28,413 nt of DNA from JANSWY01 sp038525605 (GCA_038525605.1 JBCBHL010000044.1:1-28413), one strand, 5' to 3'. Counted from the stretch's first letter, positions 14,550 through 23,619 are shown. Made by a program: numbers and translations. The notes: generated by a model from the sequence alone, not told the origin.

Positions 14550-17500
14550 ATGAAAAGGATTCTCTTAATACTTATACTTTTGCTGGGAAGTAGCCAGCTA
14601 ATAATAGCTGACGATCAGGAAGTTAATATCACGTTAATTCTCCCTGATAATTACCATCAGCTTGGTGAGAGTGTGATCGTGAGTGCCGAACAAGCACTAA
14701 AAACCTATCAGATCAATGCTAAAATCGAATCATATTATTATTCCGAATTAGACCGACTAGACTTACAAATTCTCGGAAATCAGCAACTGGTATTCATTGA
14801 TATAGTCAATCCTGCAAAAGTCGAAAATATCCTACCAATATTGAATCAGTTAGGAAAAGGCGGGCTTAATGTATATGCAGTTGGATCAAGTGAAGCAGCA
14901 GAATTGGGTGCTAATACCAATATTCGGTGGGATCAGCAAACCCTCGCTTTTTACGAACAATCCGGACGTAATAACCTGGTTAATATGATCTTAGATCAGT
15001 GCCAACGTGCTTTGGGAATGGATATTCCAAAGCAATCTCCGATAGAAATTCCTGATTTCGCATTATGTAATATCAGGAGTAAAAGTATATTCAAGGATTT
15101 TGAATCTTATAAGGAGAACTACGATGCTTTTATGGCAGGTAACCCATGGGTTGCGATCAACCTGTGGAGGAGTGATTTCCTATCTGAGCAATTACTCCAT
15201 TTCCAGGAATATGCCAATCAGTTTGAAGATTATGGATTCAACGTCCTGTTCTACTATGGATTTCCAACGAAGGATGATGTAGAGGCTCTTTTTTATAATC
15301 AGGGCGGGCAGTTAGTACCAGAAGTGATATTGGCGCAATCTGCCTGGTTGGGATCAAATCCAAACTTGAATAGAGAGACCTTCGCAAAGTTGGGCATCCC
15401 GGTCATCAACATGATTCAGGTTAGTCAAACTGCCGAAGGTTGGATGGAAAATGATAAAGGCATAAAAGTTTACAGGCGAGCCAATGAATTGAGTGTGCCT
15501 GAGCAAATGGGAAGTATCCAGCCAATAGTCACCACCAGCAGAGAAATCACAGACTCACTTTCGCAATTTAAAGTAAAGTCGCCCATTGTTTTTCAGGTCA
15601 AACGCTTGGTTAAAAAAGTGCAAAAGATGCACGTGCTGCAAAACAAGCCAAATCATGAAAAGCAGATAGCGGTGATCTATTACAGTCATCCTCCCGGTAA
15701 AGAGCTGCTGGGTGCGAGTTACCTGAATGTAGTTCCCAACAGCATTCATTCTATCCTGGATCGACTCAAAAAAGAAGGATATGATTTAGGCGATCAACTG
15801 CTGACTGAAGATCAAATATTCAAGGATGTATCGACATACGGTATTAATGTAGGCGACTGGGCACCAAAAGAAATCGACAAACTGGTAGCATATGGAAATG
15901 CTACGCTGATACCAATAGAGCTTTATCAAGAATGGTATGTGAAGTTATCCAGCAGTTTGAGAGAGGAAATTGAAGCACAGTGGGGCAGGCCAGAGGAAAA
16001 TGGAATCATGACATGGACAGATGAAAACGCAAAGAAATACCTGGTGATTCCTTCGGTTCGATACGGAAACATCTTATTGACACCTCAGCCAGTTCGTGGA
16101 TGGTCCCAAGACCTTGACATCATGCATCATGATATCTCAGTACCACCTCATCATCAATACATTGCTTTTTATCTTTATATGCAATATGGTATGCAGGCAG
16201 ATGCGGTGGTGCATTTAGGAACCCACGGTACACTGGAATGGCTCCCGGGAAAGGAAACAGGGTTAAATCAGCATGATGCTTCTGAAGCACTTATCGGTGA
16301 TATGGTCAATATCTATCCCTACATCGTAGATGATGTGGGAGAAGGTTTGCAGGCAAAACGCCGATCAGGGGCGATCATCATCGATCATATGACTCCTCCA
16401 TTCGACAAACTCAACATCAATCCGGAGCTTAAAAAACTGGAGAGGCTGATCTCCGAGCATGAGATCGCAGAAGCTAAAAGCCCGGGATTGGCGCAGGCGA
16501 AATTCAAAGAGATACACAAGTATGCAAGACAATATGGTGTTTTGGCAGATCTGGAAATTGACACGATTGTCGACGATGAACAGTTGCATTATATCGAACA
16601 CTACATCGAAGAAATACAGGAGCAGCACTCTCCATTGGGGCTGCATACTTTCGGAAAGCTCCCTAAGCAGGAGTATGTAGAAAAAAATGTACAAGCAATT
16701 GTGTCCAAAAGGAGTGGGTTGAGCGCTGGTGAAAGAAAAGCTTATGAAGAGGATATCAGGGATCGGATTATCAGAAGTGCCGAGTCCGAACTGAATGCTC
16801 TGGTTGACGCACTAGACGGGAAGTATATTCAGGCTGCCACGGGAAACGATCCGCTTCGGAATCCTAATTCTCTTCCGACAGGCAAGAACTTTTATGCATT
16901 TGACGCAGATTATGTCCCAACACCGGAGGTGTATAAAGAAGGAAAGAGATTAGCCAATGATTTGATAAAAACATATCAAAAAGAGCACAATGGTGAAATG
17001 CCTGATAAGCTGACGTATAATCTCTGGGCGACAGAGTGTATCCGAAACGAAGGGATTATGGAGTCTCAGATATTAAGCCTGATGGGTATAAAACCTTTAT
17101 ACGATGGATTTGGAAAGGTATCAGATTTGCAGGTAATTCCGCGAAAAGAGCTTGGACATCCACGCATCGATATCGTGCTCATTCCATCGGGTCTCTATAG
17201 AGATATTTTCCCTCAATTGGTCCTGTTACTGGACAAAGCTGTGAAACTGGCCAATCAGCAGGAAGAAGTTGATAATTACGTAAGGCGAAATACACAAAGG
17301 AATTATCAGCTTTTGATTGACAGGGGCATAAATCAGAAAACAGCTGATGCGCTTTCGAAAGTGAGGACATTTTCCACACCAGACGGTGTATATGGCACAG
17401 GTACCAACACGGCGGTAGATGCTTCAGGTAGTTGGGAAGATGAAAGCGAAGTTGCTGATGTGTTCATCAATCGAATGCATTTTCCATACAGTGAAGAATA

Positions 17501-18464
17501 TTGGGGTGATCAACCAATTGCAGATTCACTTTTGCTCACGATCTATAAGCAAAACCTGTCAGGAACAAAGGTGGTATTACACAGTATTACTACCCATTTG
17601 TATGCCGCTTTAGACAATGATGACTTTTTCCAATACCTCGGAGGAACTGCTCTGGCAATCAGGGCAATTGATGGAGCCTCACCGGAGGTGGTAGTGTCGA
17701 ACCTGACCGATGAAGGTGATATGAAGCACGAAAAGCTGAAATATTTTCTGAGCAAGGAAATGAATACACGCTACCTCAATCCCACCTGGATTGATGCGAT
17801 GATGAATGAGGGCTATTCAGGAAGTCGTTTTGTGCGTCAGGTAAGTGCTAATTTATGGGGGTGGCAGGTAACAGTTCCGGAGGCTGTTGACCAGAACAAG
17901 TGGGATGGTTTTTACGAGGTTTACGTGAAGGATAAGTATGAATTGGATCTAGCTAAGCGATTTGAAGAATCAGGTAATTTGTATGCTTACCAGGTGATGA
18001 TCTCGAGAATGTATGAAGCGATCAGAAAATCATATTGGACACCGGACGAGGAAGTAAAAGAACAATTGTTGTCAGAATTTTTAGAAACAGTAGAAAAAGT
18101 CGGTTTGTCCTGCAATCTGAATGTTTGCAACAATGGGAAACTAGAGAAATTTCTGAATAAAGAGATGGAAGAAATTGGCGGTATTTCTGCAGAAAGCATT
18201 GAAAATTATCGCGATCAGTTAAAAGAAATTCGTGAGCAGTTAAAGGCGGCAGGATTGCCAAGTAGCGATCAGATAGCTAAAAATTCAGATAGTAGTGGCG
18301 AATATTTACCCAAAAAGAGCGTGAAGGGCTATAAAATTGAAGAAGTAAATGCCAACAATCAGGCTGAAACTGTGATTAATTATTCACTTTGGAAATGGAT
18401 TGCTTTGCTGCTGATTGTATTGTATTCCATCTATTATTTTGTCAGGAAACGTAAGCAGGCTTGA
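14550..18464 (+). CDS. cobN: Exported, membrane-anchored CobN-family chelatase-like protein (HmuS-like)
   Basis: A 1304-residue member of the CobN/magnesium-chelatase H subunit family. The family core is clear: VHLGTHGTLEWLPGKE with H555 and H559, then GDMVNIYPYIVDDVGEG, and YGTGTN (948-953) followed by SGSWEDESEVAD. Unlike classical cytoplasmic CobN, it opens with a signal peptide (residues 1-20, ending LIIA before DD) and closes with a membrane helix (about 1280-1297, WKWIALLLIVLYSIYYFV) and a basic tail RKRKQA. The large domain should therefore face the periplasm. No CobS/CobT or ChlI/ChlD ATPase genes are nearby; the power source may be the adjacent ExbB/DUF2149 pair. HmuS of Bacteroidota haem loci has this neighbourhood and is reported to act as a haem dechelatase. 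Here the cobalamin riboswitch suggests a corrinoid or cobalt substrate, which is inference. Confidence 0.88.
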   Translation: MKRILLILILLLGSSQLIIADDQEVNITLILPDNYHQLGESVIVSAEQALKTYQINAKIESYYYSELDRLDLQILGNQQLVFIDIVNPAKVENILPILNQLGKGGLNVYAVGSSEAAELGANTNIRWDQQTLAFYEQSGRNNLVNMILDQCQRALGMDIPKQSPIEIPDFALCNIRSKSIFKDFESYKENYDAFMAGNPWVAINLWRSDFLSEQLLHFQEYANQFEDYGFNVLFYYGFPTKDDVEALFYNQGGQLVPEVILAQSAWLGSNPNLNRETFAKLGIPVINMIQVSQTAEGWMENDKGIKVYRRANELSVPEQMGSIQPIVTTSREITDSLSQFKVKSPIVFQVKRLVKKVQKMHVLQNKPNHEKQIAVIYYSHPPGKELLGASYLNVVPNSIHSILDRLKKEGYDLGDQLLTEDQIFKDVSTYGINVGDWAPKEIDKLVAYGNATLIPIELYQEWYVKLSSSLREEIEAQWGRPEENGIMTWTDENAKKYLVIPSVRYGNILLTPQPVRGWSQDLDIMHHDISVPPHHQYIAFYLYMQYGMQADAVVHLGTHGTLEWLPGKETGLNQHDASEALIGDMVNIYPYIVDDVGEGLQAKRRSGAIIIDHMTPPFDKLNINPELKKLERLISEHEIAEAKSPGLAQAKFKEIHKYARQYGVLADLEIDTIVDDEQLHYIEHYIEEIQEQHSPLGLHTFGKLPKQEYVEKNVQAIVSKRSGLSAGERKAYEEDIRDRIIRSAESELNALVDALDGKYIQAATGNDPLRNPNSLPTGKNFYAFDADYVPTPEVYKEGKRLANDLIKTYQKEHNGEMPDKLTYNLWATECIRNEGIMESQILSLMGIKPLYDGFGKVSDLQVIPRKELGHPRIDIVLIPSGLYRDIFPQLVLLLDKAVKLANQQEEVDNYVRRNTQRNYQLLIDRGINQKTADALSKVRTFSTPDGVYGTGTNTAVDASGSWEDESEVADVFINRMHFPYSEEYWGDQPIADSLLLTIYKQNLSGTKVVLHSITTHLYAALDNDDFFQYLGGTALAIRAIDGASPEVVVSNLTDEGDMKHEKLKYFLSKEMNTRYLNPTWIDAMMNEGYSGSRFVRQVSANLWGWQVTVPEAVDQNKWDGFYEVYVKDKYELDLAKRFEESGNLYAYQVMISRMYEAIRKSYWTPDEEVKEQLLSEFLETVEKVGLSCNLNVCNNGKLEKFLNKEMEEIGGISAESIENYRDQLKEIREQLKAAGLPSSDQIAKNSDSSGEYLPKKSVKGYKIEEVNANNQAETVINYSLWKWIALLLIVLYSIYYFVRKRKQA

Positions 18465-18518
18465 TGAGATTCTATTAAATCAAACAATTGGTATCAGTAT
18501 CATAACCATGAAAAAATA

Positions 18519-19313
18519 ATGCGATTAATTATACCCCTGTCCATTCTTCTGTTGATTAATTATGGTTCATTTGCTCAAGATGTTAAAGGTAATTATCGGG
18601 CTACAAGTGAGGAGATATTTATTTCAATCGATAATGACTCTATCGCTGCTTTTGGCCTGTTTGCGGCAGGAGAAACTAAAAAAGAGACTGTTATACTGCT
18701 TCATGGAATACCAGGCAATGAAAGAAATCTTGATTTGGCGCAGGCAATTAGAAAGAATGGCAGAAATGTTATTTATTTCAATTACAGAGGATCCTGGGGT
18801 AGTCAGGGGAAGTTTATGTATTCAAATTGTCTGCAGGATGTAAAAGAAATAATGGATTTTTTTGACAAGCCTGAAAATTCAAAACGATATCGAATCAAGC
18901 AGGATTCATATATTTTATTCGGACATAGCACAGGTGGTGGACTGGCACTCTTAAGCGGAGCAAAGGATCGCAGAGTAAAACAAATTGGTATGTATTCACC
19001 CTGGAATGTGACCTTGACTAAGAAAGCAGAATTTATATGGCTGGAAGGTTACCTTAAAGGCTTGTTTATGTTGAATATCAATGCCAAAGAGTTTGTTAGT
19101 GAATTAGAAAAAAATATAGATGAGTACGACCCATTACATTATTCGGAAGAATTAGGAAATAAAAAAGTTTTGATTTTGGATGAGAATGATCGAAATAGAA
19201 GTTGGGTTGAACAAATTCAAAATGTACAGTATGTTTTGGTTGATACTGACCATTCATTTTCCGATAAAAGATCCGAGTTGATTGAGGTAGTTTCAGGTTG
19301 GTTGAATAATTGA
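18519..19313 (+). CDS. Exported alpha/beta hydrolase
   Basis: A 264-residue alpha/beta hydrolase with a signal peptide (1-19, SFA before Q20), so secreted or periplasmic. The fold landmarks are VILLHGIPGNERN (oxyanion HG at 62-63), FNYRGSWGSQG, and the nucleophile elbow GHSTGGG with S137. The likely triad is completed by H245 in DTDHSFSD and an Asp in LDENDRN (D221 or D224). It follows the CobN-like gene by 54 bases on the same strand and no terminator is evident between them, so it may share the cobalamin-controlled transcript, but nothing in it points to corrinoids. The substrate is unknown. Confidence 0.8.
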   Translation: MRLIIPLSILLLINYGSFAQDVKGNYRATSEEIFISIDNDSIAAFGLFAAGETKKETVILLHGIPGNERNLDLAQAIRKNGRNVIYFNYRGSWGSQGKFMYSNCLQDVKEIMDFFDKPENSKRYRIKQDSYILFGHSTGGGLALLSGAKDRRVKQIGMYSPWNVTLTKKAEFIWLEGYLKGLFMLNINAKEFVSELEKNIDEYDPLHYSEELGNKKVLILDENDRNRSWVEQIQNVQYVLVDTDHSFSDKRSELIEVVSGWLNN

Positions 19314-19718
19314 TATAGAAATACAGCTATCACAAACATTGCCTGTCTGTGCAAATACGCCTCTTCGATTAATTTAATAACATCCGCTACGCATCATACT
19401 TTTTTTCTTTGGTTAATAATGTTATTGAGCAACAAGCGTCCGGTTCTGGTAGTACCGTTAAGCTGCGATGTATGCTCTGGTTTCACCGTTATATCCATTC
19501 TTCCTCCACATTCTCCCACCAATTTTCCAGGTTTCTCAAAAAGTTCCCACTTTATGACACTTAATGGCCAATTTCTAGCTTTTGATAGTGTATTCACCTG
19601 CTAGGTATCAGAAATATTCAATTTATCCTGTAAAAAATTAAATCAGTCGAAATTTAAAAAATGCCTTAAATCGCTTTAAACGCACTTTTAATATTAAGTT
19701 TTAGGAAATGTGTTGTAA
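19314..19718 (+). other. Intergenic stretch before the dcw promoter
   Basis: About 400 bases with no gene that I can support. On the minus strand 19394-19597 is open for 67 codons from a GTG and could be a decayed fragment, but the match to any family is too vague to annotate. The last 100 bases are very AT-rich and lead into the mraZ promoter. Confidence 0.4.
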
Positions 19719-19742
19719 AGTGGGGCAAAGTGGTGGAAAATG
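19719..19742 (+). promoter_or_regulatory. Likely MraZ operator repeats
   Basis: AGTGGGGCAA and AGTGGTGGAA are direct repeats with a 10-base period, followed by a weaker AATG copy. Repeats of a TGGGN-type motif with 10-base spacing ahead of mraZ are the known MraZ operator layout, so autoregulation is expected. They lie just upstream of the -7 box. Confidence 0.6.
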
Positions 19743-19755
19743 TCAAATATTTTCA

Positions 19756-19763
19756 TATTTTTG
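19756..19763 (+). promoter_or_regulatory. -7 box of the dcw cluster promoter
   Basis: TATTTTTG is an exact TAnnTTTG match, about 30 bases before the mraZ ATG. The MraZ repeats cover the expected -33 position, so bound MraZ would block the promoter. Confidence 0.6.
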
Positions 19764-19792
19764 CTACGGTGGTTTATATTTTCTAAGGCTCT

Positions 19793-20236
19793 ATGGCTTT
19801 TTTTACAAGCGAATATGAGTGTAAGTTAGATGCTAAAGGAAGGTTGGTCTTGCCTGCAAAGATCAAGGTCAACCTTCCCGAGGTATCTTCGCACGAACTG
19901 GTATTGCGCAAAGGTTTTGAACCAAACCTGATAGTATATCCTATGCTTGAATACAAGAAGATCCATAGCAAGATTTCTTCCTTAAGTGAATTCAATGCGG
20001 AGCAGAGAAGATTAAAGAGGAATTTTTTTAGAAGTATAGCGACAGTGGAATTAGATAATGCAGGAAGATTTTTAATACCTAAGAATATGTTGGCGCATGC
20101 CAGTTTGGAGAAAGAAGCAGTAGTGGTGGGAGTAGGTAGTACAATAGAAATATGGAACCCTGATGTCTATGACGAATATCTGATCAAAGATTCTGAAGAA
20201 TATTCGGAACTGGCTCAAAAATTTTTAGATGACTAG
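19793..20236 (+). CDS. mraZ: MraZ transcriptional regulator of the dcw cluster
   Basis: A 147-residue MraZ with two SpoVT/AbrB-like halves: YECKLDAKGRLVLPAKIK near the N-terminus and VELDNAGRFLIPKNMLAHA in the second half, each with the family's DxKGRxxxP-type loop. MraZ is a ring-forming DNA-binding protein that binds repeats upstream of its own gene. Likely operator repeats and an exact Bacteroidota -7 box are present just upstream. AAGG lies 5 bases before the ATG, a weak ribosome-binding site. It overlaps rsmH by 8 bases and is the first gene of the division/wall operon. Confidence 0.95.
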   Translation: MAFFTSEYECKLDAKGRLVLPAKIKVNLPEVSSHELVLRKGFEPNLIVYPMLEYKKIHSKISSLSEFNAEQRRLKRNFFRSIATVELDNAGRFLIPKNMLAHASLEKEAVVVGVGSTIEIWNPDVYDEYLIKDSEEYSELAQKFLDD

Positions 20237-21158
20237 CCAGGATGACAGCAAGGAATACCATATTCCTGTAATGCTGGACGAATGCATTGATGCACTGAAT
20301 ATTAACCCAAATGGAATCTACGTTGACCTCACTTTTGGTGGGGGCGGACACAGTAAAAAAATATTAGACCAGCTAGGTGAAGGACATTTGTATGTTTTTG
20401 ACCAGGATGAAGAGGCAGTTGCGAATAGCAAGCCCTTCGAAACTGACAATCGGTTTACGTTTGTTCAGGCAAATTTCAGGTACCTAAAGAGGTATCTAAA
20501 ACTGTATGGAGTCACTAAAGTTGATGGTGTTTTAGCAGACCTGGGCGTTTCATCCCATCAGATAGATGAACCGGAGCGCGGTTTTTCTACCCGGTTTCAG
20601 GGCGATCTGGATATGAGAATGGATCAGTCTGGAGAGCTTACTGCGGCAGATGTATTGAATCAATACTCCGAAAAGGAACTGCATAAGATCTTCGGTATCT
20701 ACGGTGAAGTAAAAAATGCGAAAACGCTTGCGGCGAGAATAGTCTCAGAGCGGGTGAAAGCAGAATTTAAATCTGTGGATGATCTGAAAAGGATATTGGC
20801 TCAATATGCCCAAAGAGGAAAATCAGCAAAATACTTTGCTCAGGTTTTTCAGGCATTGAGAATTGAGGTGAATCAGGAACTGAAGGTGCTGGAAGAGATG
20901 CTGGAGCAAATTCCGGACATATTAAACCCGGGAGGGCGACTGGTAGTGATGTCCTACCACTCACTTGAAGACCGATTGGTGAAAAATTTTATCCTAAAAG
21001 GTAAATTTCACGGTCAGGTGGAAAAAGACTTTTACGGGAATATGATCAGGCCTTTGGAGCCGGTGGGAAAGAAAGTAATAACTGCTTCTGAGGAAGAACT
21101 GAAAAAGAATAACAGAGCGCGTAGCGCAAAGCTTAGAATAGCGGAAAGAAAAGAGTAA
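20229..21158 (+). CDS. rsmH: 16S rRNA (cytosine1402-N4)-methyltransferase
   Basis: A 309-residue RsmH (MraW). The SAM-binding start is YVDLTFGGGGHSKKIL, then DGVLADLGVSSHQID and ERGFSTRFQGDLDMRMD; the conserved C-terminal parts are FQALRIEVNQEL, VMSYHSLEDRLVKNF and NNRARSAKLRIAE. It methylates N4 of C1402 in the ribosomal P site. Length and motifs are normal. It starts inside the end of mraZ and its TAA overlaps the ftsL ATG by one base, so the three genes are likely coupled in translation. Confidence 0.96.
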   Translation: MTSQDDSKEYHIPVMLDECIDALNINPNGIYVDLTFGGGGHSKKILDQLGEGHLYVFDQDEEAVANSKPFETDNRFTFVQANFRYLKRYLKLYGVTKVDGVLADLGVSSHQIDEPERGFSTRFQGDLDMRMDQSGELTAADVLNQYSEKELHKIFGIYGEVKNAKTLAARIVSERVKAEFKSVDDLKRILAQYAQRGKSAKYFAQVFQALRIEVNQELKVLEEMLEQIPDILNPGGRLVVMSYHSLEDRLVKNFILKGKFHGQVEKDFYGNMIRPLEPVGKKVITASEEELKKNNRARSAKLRIAERKE

Positions 21159-21523
21159 TGGCAAAGAATAAGTTTAAAGTTTCAAAAAATGAGAAGAAGC
21201 GGGAAAGCTTCTTTGGTTGGTTGGAGAAGACTTTAAAGCTTGATCAACTGCTAGGACCTGGGATATTTATTAAATACGTGCCTCATGCATGTTTTATTAC
21301 ATTTCTGGGAGTCGTGACTATCTGGCATAATCACCAGGCGGAAAAGACTATCAGGCAGATTGATAAACTCGAAATAGAAGTAGAAGACCTGCGGGCCGAC
21401 TATACGACTCTGGATGCTGACTACATGTTGAAAAGAAAGCAGGCAGAGGTTGCCAGAAGAGTAAAGAAAATTGGACTAAAAGAAATTGATAAACCTTTAA
21501 AAAGAATTGTGATAACAGACTAA
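21158..21523 (+). CDS. ftsL: FtsL-like cell division protein
   Basis: A 121-residue bitopic protein: a basic cytoplasmic tail of about 35 residues, one membrane helix around 40-57 (KYVPHACFITFLGVVTIW) and a short periplasmic coiled-coil rich in charged heptads (KTIRQIDKLEIEVEDLRADY). This is the Bacteroidota FtsL type, recognised from layout and from position between rsmH and ftsI rather than from strong sequence identity. FtsL acts with the FtsB/FtsQ-type partners to activate FtsWI. It overlaps both neighbours by one base (TAATG). Confidence 0.85.
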   Translation: MAKNKFKVSKNEKKRESFFGWLEKTLKLDQLLGPGIFIKYVPHACFITFLGVVTIWHNHQAEKTIRQIDKLEIEVEDLRADYTTLDADYMLKRKQAEVARRVKKIGLKEIDKPLKRIVITD

Positions 21524-23619
21524 TGGGATTTAAAAAATCCATATTGCTAAGAGTTCGGGTGTCCTTCATCCTGGTTGTCCTGTTTTCAATGGCTATTGTT
21601 TACAGGATTTTTGTCATTCAGCAGGTGGAAGGACAAAAGTGGAAAGACCTTGCTGATGACATAGGGTTGAAGTTTAGAAAGCTTAAAGCTACGAGGGGAA
21701 ACATTTATTCCGATAATGGGGCTCTGCTGGCAACTTCGTTACCTTTCTACAGGCTTGCATTTGATCCCACTGTCGTTGATGATGAAGTTTTTAAGAAAAA
21801 AAGTGGTGAGCTGGCTCAAAATCTTTCCAGCTTTTTCAAAGACAAATCAAGACAGAGTTATCACAAAAAGATATTAGAAGCGCGAGAAGGCAAACGTCAG
21901 TATGTGTTACTGAATCGCAAAAAAATCGGCTACCAGGATAAGAAGCTCATGGAATCCTGGCCCATTTTCGAAAAGGGCAGAATGAAGGGAGGAGTAATTT
22001 TCGAAAAGGTGGATCAGCGGTATCGGCCTTTTTTCAATTTAGGTTCACGAACAATCGGTAACCTGACAGCAGAAGATAAAGGAGCCGTTGGATTAGAATA
22101 TAGTTTTAACAGACAGCTGGCAGGTATTGATGGTCAGGCACTCTTCGAAAAAATGTCAGGAGGTGGCTGGAAGCCTATTTTTGATGGAACTGAGGTAAAG
22201 CCGAAAGACGGTTACGACGTTCATACCACCCTGGATATCAATATCCAGGATGTGGCTGAAAGTTCTCTCATGAAAGCATTAATAGCCAATGATGCCGATT
22301 ATGGTTCTGTTGTGGTGATGGAAGTGGCTACAGGTGAAATAAAGGCGATTTCAAACCTGAGTAAGCGTAAGGATAGCAAGTATGCTGAAACTTACAATTA
22401 TGCAGTAGGTGCTCAGGGATCAAGGGAGCCGGGTTCAACTTTTAAACTGGCAAGTATGCTGGCATTGTTCGAATCTTCGGATATATCACTCACCGATAGC
22501 GTGGATACCGGAAATGGTGTAGCGAAATTCTACGATGAAGTGATGCGAGATCACAAACCGGGGGGGTATGGCAAGTTGACCGTGAAAGAGATTTTTGAAA
22601 AGTCATCCAATATCGGAACCGCCAGACTTATCACCGATGAATTTGGGCAAAATCCGGGTGAATATATCAATTATCTGAAAAGCCTTAAGCTTCACAAGCC
22701 ACTGGGATTCCAGATGATAGGTGAGGGTCGTCCTTATATTAAAGACACTTCCGATTCTACCTGGAGTGGTGTTTCACTTCCATGGATATCGCATGGTTAT
22801 GAGTTGAAAATGACTCCTTTGCAGACTTTGGCGCTATACAACGCAGTTGCTAACAATGGTAAAATGATGAAACCGATGATTGTAAGAGAAATTGGAAAAG
22901 CGGATAAGGTGGTGGATGTCTATGAACATGAGGTGATCAAAGAAAGAATCTGTTCTGATAAAACGCTCCAGAAAGTAAGGCAACTGCTGGAAGGTGTAGT
23001 GGAAAGAGGAACAGCTAAAAATATCAATGATAGTTTTTACAAAATCGCGGGAAAAACAGGAACTGCTAAAAAAGCAAAGAATGGTAAATATACGAAAGAG
23101 TATTATGCCTCTTTTGCAGGATACTTTCCGGCAGAGAAACCAAAGTTTAGTTGCATTGTCGTCATCGATAATCCTAAAAACTCAAGAATATATGGTAGCG
23201 ATGTAGCAGCCCCGGTTTTTAAAGAAATAGCTGATAAAATCTACTCTATCGATGTAAGGATGCAGGAAGAATATGCTGATTTGCCACCTGTCGACGGAGT
23301 ATTCCCAATGATTAAAGGAGGCTACAAAGAAGATTTGATCATGCTTTGCAATGAGTTGGGGATTTCCAACTATAGCAATACGGACGATGAGTGGGTGTCA
23401 ACCCGGATCATGAATAACTCGATCAGTTGGGAGGATAAGAAAATATCGACAACTACAGTACCGGATGTAAAGGGATTTACGTTGAAAGATGCCATTTACA
23501 TTCTGGAAAATATGGGCTTCAAAGTTGAGGCAACAGGTATTGGAAGAGTGGAGCAACAATCCATTGTTCCTGGTAGGAAATTTAATAAAGGAGATAAAAT
23601 AAAACTGGAATTAAGTTAG
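21523..23619 (+). CDS. ftsI: Division-specific transpeptidase (penicillin-binding protein) with PASTA domain
   Basis: A 698-residue class B penicillin-binding protein. One N-terminal membrane helix lies at about 12-30, then a pedestal domain, then the transpeptidase domain with S305-x-x-K308 (PGSTFKL), S361-x-N363 (KSSNIGT) and K511-T-G (GKTGTAKK). A single PASTA domain ends the protein (from about 645, TVPDVKGFTLKDA). It cross-links septal peptidoglycan with FtsW. The PASTA tail is common in Bacteroidota and Gram-positive FtsI but absent from E. coli FtsI. The start overlaps the ftsL stop, and the TAG stop overlaps the murE GTG. Confidence 0.95.
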   Translation: MGFKKSILLRVRVSFILVVLFSMAIVYRIFVIQQVEGQKWKDLADDIGLKFRKLKATRGNIYSDNGALLATSLPFYRLAFDPTVVDDEVFKKKSGELAQNLSSFFKDKSRQSYHKKILEAREGKRQYVLLNRKKIGYQDKKLMESWPIFEKGRMKGGVIFEKVDQRYRPFFNLGSRTIGNLTAEDKGAVGLEYSFNRQLAGIDGQALFEKMSGGGWKPIFDGTEVKPKDGYDVHTTLDINIQDVAESSLMKALIANDADYGSVVVMEVATGEIKAISNLSKRKDSKYAETYNYAVGAQGSREPGSTFKLASMLALFESSDISLTDSVDTGNGVAKFYDEVMRDHKPGGYGKLTVKEIFEKSSNIGTARLITDEFGQNPGEYINYLKSLKLHKPLGFQMIGEGRPYIKDTSDSTWSGVSLPWISHGYELKMTPLQTLALYNAVANNGKMMKPMIVREIGKADKVVDVYEHEVIKERICSDKTLQKVRQLLEGVVERGTAKNINDSFYKIAGKTGTAKKAKNGKYTKEYYASFAGYFPAEKPKFSCIVVIDNPKNSRIYGSDVAAPVFKEIADKIYSIDVRMQEEYADLPPVDGVFPMIKGGYKEDLIMLCNELGISNYSNTDDEWVSTRIMNNSISWEDKKISTTTVPDVKGFTLKDAIYILENMGFKVEATGIGRVEQQSIVPGRKFNKGDKIKLELS

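Noticed and set aside
12986..18464. Reading this cluster as a haem-uptake (hmu) locus.
   Set aside because: The gene set fits, but there is no HmuY or haem receptor, and the only regulatory element is a cobalamin riboswitch among cobalamin genes.
14550..18464. Reading the CobN-like gene as the cytoplasmic aerobic cobaltochelatase subunit.
   Set aside because: It has a signal peptide and a C-terminal membrane anchor, there are no cobS/cobT neighbours, and no corrin-ring-building genes are in the window.
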